In this document: positions 57,746 to 64,000 of the stretch, piece by piece
Layout: every line of letters begins with the position of its first letter
How positions within the stretch are numbered: the stretch's first letter is position 1
NCBI GenBank assembly: GCA_033297205.1
Contig: MU859157.1
Coordinates: 1 to 64,000 of the forward strand
Direction: 5' to 3'
Origin: Pseudoneurospora amorphoporcata
Taxonomy: Eukaryota; Ascomycota; Sordariomycetes; Sordariales; Sordariaceae
DNA: 64,000 bases
Notes under the pieces: generated by a model
Database searches by the model: none
The model's input: the letters and a program-made list of their open reading frames with translations, nothing else
What the model was told of the DNA's origin: nothing
Position numbers and translations under genes: made by a program

Positions 57746-58865
57746 GGAAGTGTCTGCCTGATAATCAAAAAATACTAGAATTCTTAATTATGCCTCTCCG
57801 CGATCCTGTTGCTTTCACATGTTGATATCCGTGCGCTTGGTTTTACGTTACGGTTACTCCGCTACGACCACCCCATTTAACCTCATCACCAGCCCTGCTC
57901 CATTACAGTCCGGATCTGGCCTCCGCATATCTGGTGAGATCACGTCAAAGTGCGCCGAACACTTCGACTTCTGGCACAATTATTCGTCAGCGATGCATTC
58001 TTGACCTAGCCTTTAGTTGCTCGCAGTTGTAAACACTGGAGATGATCGATAGCCGTTGAAGTGGAACACGTGAAAAAGGGCTGTCATAAATAAAAGCAAC
58101 AACCAGATATTCGCTCTTTGTATCTCGCAAAAAACCCTAGAGGTGGTTACCACGTTCCTTTCAATCCGATAAACTGCAACAAACAGATTGTTCTACGCTT
58201 AATATCACCACCCGACTACAAAGACATAATCTCGAACGCCACCATAGCCATCTACGAAATCAGAGAGACAATTGTCTACACAGATGAGGTTCCAACCAAT
58301 ATTCCTTTTCCAACATTTCCGCCCGGTTGACTTACACACAAGATCCCTTAGACTTGGACGGAGACGAGGCGTTTAGGATCATTCGGTCGATTTTCGATCT
58401 GTTAAGCAACTCTGGAAGTTTCGTTGTATGAGGTAAGCCCACTTCATCGTGTGAAATGAAGGCCAAGCGATTGAAGCTTGACACATGTGATCTCTACTAC
58501 ATGTTCAATATGTCGAAACGGGAGAGTATTTCACTGTTGCGGAATCGAGGATCTCGGGAGCAAGTGATATCTAGGGAACTTTAGGTATGGAAAGAAGAAT
58601 AAGAAAGACTCATGTTCCCTTTGCTGTCTGGGAAGTATCGTTCCGTAATACAAGAGTTGATCTCAAAAAAAACCACGATGTTCTCTGATCTGTAGTCCAA
58701 GCAACCAAGTCCACACCAAAGTCGCAGTCTCAATGAGCCTTCTTGACACCAAATTTTTCCTGCATAGAAAGCGGTGACACCCTTCAGTCAAGCCAGCCAC
58801 CTGTTTCCTATCACATACCCATGATCCATCCCATAATTCCCACCACACAGAAATAAAATACCAGC
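57746..58865. other. Convergent 3' region, no gene recognised
   Basis: Downstream flanks of the O-methyltransferase and the DUF1993 gene. The 70-aa frame at 58118-58330 has no recognisable features. Confidence 0.55.
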
Positions 58866-59411
58866 TCAAGCATCCGGTACCAAAAAGTTGCTCAAATAAT
58901 CCATCTTCCCCACCGGCACCCCCTTCATCCTCAAAATCGAATAAGCAGTCTGCACATGAAAGAAGAAATTCGGCACCGCGAACTTGAGCACATAATGCTG
59001 CGGCGTCATATTGAACGCCTTATCCCCGAGTTGCAGGTTGATGGTATTATTCTTCACGTGCGCCTCGTCGACTGTCTTCCTATCCACCTTTTGCAGCCTG
59101 TCAATCGTGTGCTGGCACCGTTCGATGAGCTGCTCGATGGTGGTCTCGTCATCCGCAAACGCGGGGCCCTCTTGGCCTGTCAATCGGTCGATGAATTTCT
59201 TGCCCGTGTTGCTGGCTACTTGCACCTGAAAGGTCAGGGGCTTCATGTCCGGGTAAAGGGACCAGGAGGGTATCTCTTGCAGGGAAATGTCGGTTACTTG
59301 GGCGTGCTTGGTGGCGGTTACGAGCAGGTGCTTGAGGGTGTGCAGGCCGCGGAGGAAAGTGGGGATGGAGACGTCGTAGAGAGAGAGGCATGCGTGTTCG
59401 TTTTCGGTCAT
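58866..59411 (-). CDS. DUF1993 protein (DinB-like helical bundle)
   Basis: Single exon of 181 aa from MTENEHACLSLYDVSIPTFLRGL. The matches are the family start (SLYDVSIPTFLRGLHTLKHLL), SWSLYPDMKPLTFQVQVASNTGKKFIDRLTG and the end HYVLKFAVPNFFFHVQTAYSILRMKGVPVGKMDYLSNF, spanning the whole DUF1993 family length (PF09351). The fold is predicted as a four-helix bundle related to DinB; activity unknown. It has no signal peptide, so it is likely cytosolic. Confidence 0.9.
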   Translation of the reverse strand: MTENEHACLSLYDVSIPTFLRGLHTLKHLLVTATKHAQVTDISLQEIPSWSLYPDMKPLTFQVQVASNTGKKFIDRLTGQEGPAFADDETTIEQLIERCQHTIDRLQKVDRKTVDEAHVKNNTINLQLGDKAFNMTPQHYVLKFAVPNFFFHVQTAYSILRMKGVPVGKMDYLSNFLVPDA

Positions 59412-59856
59412 GATGGATATGTTGTGTGGTGCAGAGGAATATGTCTGGTGATAGAATGGACGGATGAAGTTGTTGACGGCGTGAGTGTAGTCAATGTTCG
59501 GTTGTCATTACCATTCAGGTTTTGACCGACTGGAGAAAAAACACTGAGCACTCACCTCATGCGACGATATGACGCTAAGGTACTGTAGAGCTTCAAAAAT
59601 GGGGTACGCGGAGAACCTAGGATGAGGGTTTGAATTGATGACTTGCGTCATCATGAGTGCATGTTGTAGACTTGGGAAGGCCCGACCCTCAGGAGGCATT
59701 GTCAGTTCCACTTAAGAGCTTCATTCAACCCCAGAGGCAATGCCGCACATGCATCATCTCCCTCCCAACTAGACTACAACTTGGCCCGTCAAACACCAGC
59801 GAAATTCACGCAATCAACAGTGCAACCTCACAATCCGCTCTCCCTTTTTTTTTTTT

Positions 59857-59890
<34 letters not shown>

Positions 59891-62434
59891 GCATATTACC
59901 TACGATATGGGTGTTCGAGACCTCAAATCACGACCCCCGACGCCTCTCTCAACAGACCTGAGCGTCGGGCGATGCGCCGGATCAGGCGCAGAAGAAGTCC
60001 GGGTTCAATCGCCTCACCGAAAGAATCGAGCTCCATCTTTAGCTTCCATTGATCAGGGACAACTTCCGCTAAGCGGCGACAAGGGATTATCCTCGGAGTC
60101 TCTGGATGGTATCGACGCAAATCCAGGGGCGGCTTTCCATGAGCTCCTGACGACGCATATGCTCATGGCTAGTAGTGAGTCTCCACGGCAAAGGGAGTGA
60201 TATTCTTTAGTCTACTCAAGGATCCGGTGGAAGGACGCTGGTCGTTGTTTATTGAGAATATCGTTGGGGTCAAACAGGTGAGTGTTGTTCCTGAAAATTG
60301 ATGGTGCAAGTCCGAACTGAAGCTGACAGGACTAGACCTGGTCGCAGCATGATAAAAATCGTTCTTGAAGCTATACCCGTCTCAAAGATATCTCGGTTCG
60401 CCGGCAATATCGAGTTCCCAAACAGCCGTCTTAAACAAATGGCTTCCTTGGTCGTTGCGGTTGCGGTTGCGCGATGAGCTCTGCTTTACAGGATCATCGT
60501 ACAATTGTAGCATACCGTTGTAAGCGGCAACCGAATTCCGTCGGCATCTCTGAAGCCTGAGGTTCTCGTCGGCTCTGACTAGCTCTAGTTGAAGCTCAAA
60601 AACAACCTCAAAAGGCTTCATGGACGCCGACGGGATTCAGCTGGCGCTCAAAAAATAAATAAAAAAATAAAAAAAAATAGGCTAGAACTGCACTATCATC
60701 ATGCGAAGCAGAGCTCATTAGACAAACATAGGCGACAAAGGAAGCCACCTATTCCGTGAAAACTACATCGACGTTTGGCATCGACTACATCCATCCAACC
60801 GATTATGCTAGCGCGGGAGGTTGTATCAAGAATCCTGATCTTTCAGCTCCTGGTTCTCACCGACACTGCGATCGAGACCCAGGTATACATTTGCCAATGA
60901 GGAAGGTATGCAGAGCAAGAAACCGGAATAGGACAATGTACGCAACCATTCAACCATTCTTTCCCCTCTAATTACTTTTCATTGGTTCGATCATGGACGG
61001 GACAGGAGATGTGACCATGCACCCCCTCGGCCCATCATATCATTCGCCCGCCTTCCCGGTTAAGGTTCTTACACATATTAAGCTTATTCTTGCTCGGAGA
61101 GTCAGCGTAGTATTCGATGGACATGATGTGCGTTATGTCTCATGTTGAGGTCTTCATGGAGAAGTTTGGGTCGGAAATATTTGTGATTTTCTTACGCCTC
61201 TGGCCACTTCCACTTTGATGGCACTGGGCACTCCATGGTCGTCTTACCCTGCTGCTAGTATTGCTGGAACCAGACGATATTGGATTGACGCCGTCCTGTC
61301 ATTAGTCCACCACCACAAAATTGATGGGTAACGGTTGATTTCCGCGGGTTGTGGAAGGTTTTGGCATGTGTAACCGGGAGAGGTATAGTGATAGACCTGA
61401 TCTCCGAATAGGGGTCGGGAACACAAAAGGTCCGGATGACAACATCTGAGTTGCCACTCGCAACATGGAGTGCGCAATACCTTATGTAACAGTTTCAACC
61501 TGAGCACACCACAACTACTTGACCTTTGAGTAACGCTTCTGCACAACACCTGCCATATGTGTGCTGTACAAAGCTATTCGCGACATGTCCTCAAGTTATT
61601 GAGTGTTTCTCTCCGGAACTCCTATCGACACGAGCATGCCAACATCCATGGGGCGTAACAAAACGACAAGCCGTCAGATCTTTCTGGCCGTATTTGTTTG
61701 CAGCTACCCAGTTCCCTTGGACGTCATATTATAGTAAGAGGCTAGACTGTTTCTTGGAAGGTCACCGTGGTGGATCATGGAGAGAACCGGCTTCAAATGA
61801 GAACGCAGATGAACAGCTGCAGTTTTTACCGAGCATTAAGGGCTTCATGCTCTGGTCTAGACCAACTATAGACATTGCGGGGATCGTGGCATGAGATAAC
61901 GGCATATCGTCAATCAACGTCTCCTTGACATGGGTACCGAGTTCTTATCCCTTGGACCGCTTCTTGCATCCAATTGTCCTCCCGATATCCCTCGTGAAAG
62001 GGACTTTCGAAGCCAAGACGGAGGAATTTTGCGATATTGCTTACCTCTCCGGCCAGCATAGTGTAACGCAAAGTGTGGTATTCAACACAGTCGGGTGGTA
62101 TGAGACTCTCGGTGAAGACTGACAGGCGTGAACATCGAGTACTTCTAGCGAGGCTTGAAGTTGACGGAAATCCTTAAATAGTCCTCGCTAGCTCCTCCTT
62201 CATCTGCTGACTCCTCGATCATCCTATCCATCACCGTCAGACAAACAAGCCTCAAAACCAGCCTAAGTCAGAACATTCCTGCCACACCTCAACCATCAAA
62301 GGTACGCCCTCCCTAGATAAACCACTTGGGTCATCTAACCTAGTCCAGTCCAGTCCCAATTCCACTCATCACCAACTCCCTCAACTTCCCCGCACTCAGA
62401 CTAACACTCATCCACCCATCCCCTCTAGATCAAA
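59412..62434. other. 3-kb gene-poor region with 31-T run
   Basis: T runs at 59845-59856 and 59859-59889 and an A-rich patch near 60651-60680. An open frame from an ATG at about 59907 to 60200 (Arg/Pro/Ser-rich, then SGDKGLSSESLDGIDANPGAAFHE) could be an exon or a gene relic, but no splice model holds. Other frames (61526-61894, 61925-62122) are unassigned. The last ~160 bp may contain a 5'-UTR intron of the next gene. Confidence 0.5.
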
Positions 62435-62692
62435 ATGCGTCTCGCAACAACCCTGTCCTTCCTCCTCAGCTTCCTCGCCGTCGGCACTGTGGTTGCGGAA
62501 AAGTGCGCCTGCAACGGCGGCACCGACCACTCCAAGACGGCCTGCGACCGCATCGGAGCCAAGTACGGCGTCTACGGGTGCGGCTTCACGGGCTGCTGCG
62601 TCAACCCGGGCACACAGCACAACAAGTTCGTGCAGGCATGCAAGGATTTGGGGTATGGGTTTAAGAGGTGCGATGATTGTGCTACTTGTTAG
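62435..62692 (+). CDS. 10-cysteine small secreted protein, effector-like
   Basis: Single coding exon of 85 aa. MRLATTLSFLLSFLAVGTVVA is a clear signal peptide. The 64-residue mature part has ten cysteines (CxC, C, C, CC, C, CxxCxxC), enough for five disulfides, and the segments DRIGAKYGVYGCGFTGCCVNPG and KDLGYGFKRCDDC. A probable 5'-UTR intron runs from a GTACGC at about 62300 to the CTCTAG just before ATCAAAATG. Its size, secretion and Cys density are those of fungal effectors or antimicrobial peptides. I do not recognise a named family. Confidence 0.8.
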   Translation: MRLATTLSFLLSFLAVGTVVAEKCACNGGTDHSKTACDRIGAKYGVYGCGFTGCCVNPGTQHNKFVQACKDLGYGFKRCDDCATC

Positions 62693-63238
62693 GTAGTGGG
62701 GTGTTAGGATTTGGTGGGTTGATAGGTAGATGAGAGGACTGGAAAGAGGGAGGATGATTGGGAGGAGGGGAACCGGTGGATGTTGGGTCCCGTCTGTCTG
62801 ATGTATGGAGAGAACAAGAAATTCTTGTGGAGCAGATCGATGCGAACTTGGATGATGTTGGCAAAAGCTATCACCGCGATTGAATTACTGGGAGCTTCCA
62901 TCTTGTTCTTCTGATCTCGTTTGTAGGTGTTTCTTGGAAGTCGCGAAATGTCGTTACAGAGCGTGGGAAGCATGCTGCATGCAGCGCAAACTCACATGTA
63001 ATAGCCGACCCTAACTGTTTGTCGCAGTTTGTTACAGCAAGTACTCAAACTTTGAGAAACAATCCATTATCTTGCGCAAGCCGTTATGGTTGCGGTTTGC
63101 TGTTCACTCTTCGGTCCCCAAGTCTCGAGGTTCGTCAGCATCCACTGACGACGATATCACACCTGATTTAGATTTGCGGACCTTATAAGCCCTGCAACTG
63201 GAGCCTCTATGCATCAAGGAATGATTGATCAGCCGCTT
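62693..63238. other. Intergenic region
   Basis: 3' flank of the 10-Cys protein gene and 5' flank of tRNA-Lys. No other gene seen. Confidence 0.6.
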
Positions 63239-63326
63239 GCCCGGCTAGCTCAATCGGTAGAGCGTGAGACTCTTAAGGAGTTCCTCCGTAATCTCAAGGT
63301 TGTGGGTTCGACCCCCACGTCGGGCT
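63239..63326 (+). tRNA. tRNA-Lys (CTT) with 15-nt intron
   Basis: Same 73-nt mature sequence as the gene at 52101-52173, interrupted after position 37 by AGGAGTTCCTCCGTA, which can fold on itself (GGAG/CTCC). A T-run starting about 63345 is the terminator. The nine bases directly after the discriminator (CAATTCCCG) are also shared with the other copy. Confidence 0.95.
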
Positions 63327-63825
63327 CAATTCCCGTCGTTCCAACATTTTTTTACCTGTTTTTGTATCATTCTCTGCTGCTGCTTCTTTTTCCATATTTC
63401 TGGATTTCCTTAATTCACTTTGAGGTTTGATTTTTTCCCTCACATATATGTTTTGCTCGTCATGTCACATATGCTCGTACTAGTGTTGGACAAGTTGGTG
63501 GTTTGCTGCATATGGCGGCAGTTTAAATGAGGAGCACGTAATAGATAATCTCCACCCGAAGATTCTTGTCTCTCCCTAGTAGGAAAGCGATGGGAAAAGA
63601 AGCCTGGGACGCGAAGAATAGCTTGAGAATGAACATATGCGGAATCATTGTCATTGACAGACAATTCGAAGAAAGCATGGAGTTAAAGTGACGACTTTGA
63701 AGTCGGAGTTGTCAAATGCCATGAGGAAAAGGCCGACTCAGGATTAGCGGGAAACATTGAATTATTGTTGTTGGAAGTTGTACGCGCGAGCTTATAATGT
63801 CACTTTCTAAATCCAGTTTTGATAA
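63327..63825. other. Intergenic between tRNA-Lys and tRNA-Arg
   Basis: No gene recognised; T-rich near the tRNA-Lys terminator. Confidence 0.6.
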
Positions 63826-63897
63826 GGTCCGCTGGCTCAATGGCAGAGCGTCTGACTACGAATCAGGAGGTTCCAGGTTCGACCCCTGGGTGGATCG
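63826..63897 (+). tRNA. tRNA-Arg (ACG)
   Basis: 72 nt, intronless: acceptor GGTCCGC/GTGGATC (two G-T pairs), D-arm GCTC...GAGC, anticodon stem TCTGA/TCAGG with loop CTACGAA (anticodon ACG), T-arm CCAGG-TTCGACC-CCTGG, discriminator G. A TTTTTT terminator follows at about 63900. Confidence 0.94.
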
Positions 63898-64000
63898 AGT
63901 TTTTTCACTTTTGCCCGTGCAGCTTTCCACAGTGGCTTTTTTTCCACCCTTTTTTTGAATGCTCTCCAGAAGACACTCGGCTAGAAATAAAGAGGTTCCG

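Noticed and set aside
1..64000. CRISPR arrays or prokaryotic operons
   Set aside because: No regularly spaced repeats; gene structure is spliced eukaryotic throughout.

Overview
The window looks like a gene-rich stretch of a filamentous ascomycete (Pezizomycotina, most likely a Sordariomycete). Supporting signs are short introns (about 48-110 bp, GTRNGT...YAG), tRNA genes with 15-nt introns after position 37, Fung_rhodopsin/PTH11-like membrane proteins, a Clr5-domain protein, a Zn(II)2Cys6 regulator, and secreted plant-biomass enzymes (AA9, GH79, PL3). The taxon is inferred from gene content and style only. Every spliced model below was built by hand from frame, splice sites and family recognition.

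Left part (1-24 kb): a polyQ protein with a FAR1/WRKY-GCM1-like zinc domain; a small secreted protein resembling cyanovirin-N (CVNH), with a perfect 51-bp inverted repeat just upstream; a siderophore (hydroxyornithine) N-acetyltransferase; the mitochondrial calcium uniporter MCU; a Fung_rhodopsin protein; a secreted protein of unknown function; a broken cytochrome P450; a tiny Cys-rich protein; a DUF3176 membrane protein; and a frameshifted AA9 lytic polysaccharide monooxygenase whose first intron contains a complete tRNA-Thr gene.

Middle part (24-45 kb): an unknown coiled-coil protein, a degraded GH79 glycosidase, a purine nucleoside permease, an IKS1-type kinase, a PL3 pectate lyase, tRNA-Ser, a DUF3112-like membrane protein, an SRPK-like kinase and a Clr5/TPR-like protein.

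Right part (45-64 kb): a Zn2Cys6 transcription factor, FAD monooxygenase, secreted DUF3237 protein, tRNA-Lys, second Fung_rhodopsin protein, SAM O-methyltransferase and DUF1993 protein. The regulator plus monooxygenase plus methyltransferase resembles a small tailoring-type metabolic cluster without a backbone synthase. A 3-kb gene-poor stretch follows, then a 10-cysteine secreted effector-like protein, an intron-containing twin of the tRNA-Lys gene, and tRNA-Arg.

Three broken genes (P450, AA9, GH79) lie between 15.7 and 27.8 kb among intact neighbours. The two GH79 nonsense codons fit CAG-to-TAG changes, as repeat-induced point mutation or ordinary deamination would give. No CRISPR array, rRNA gene or intact transposon was seen.
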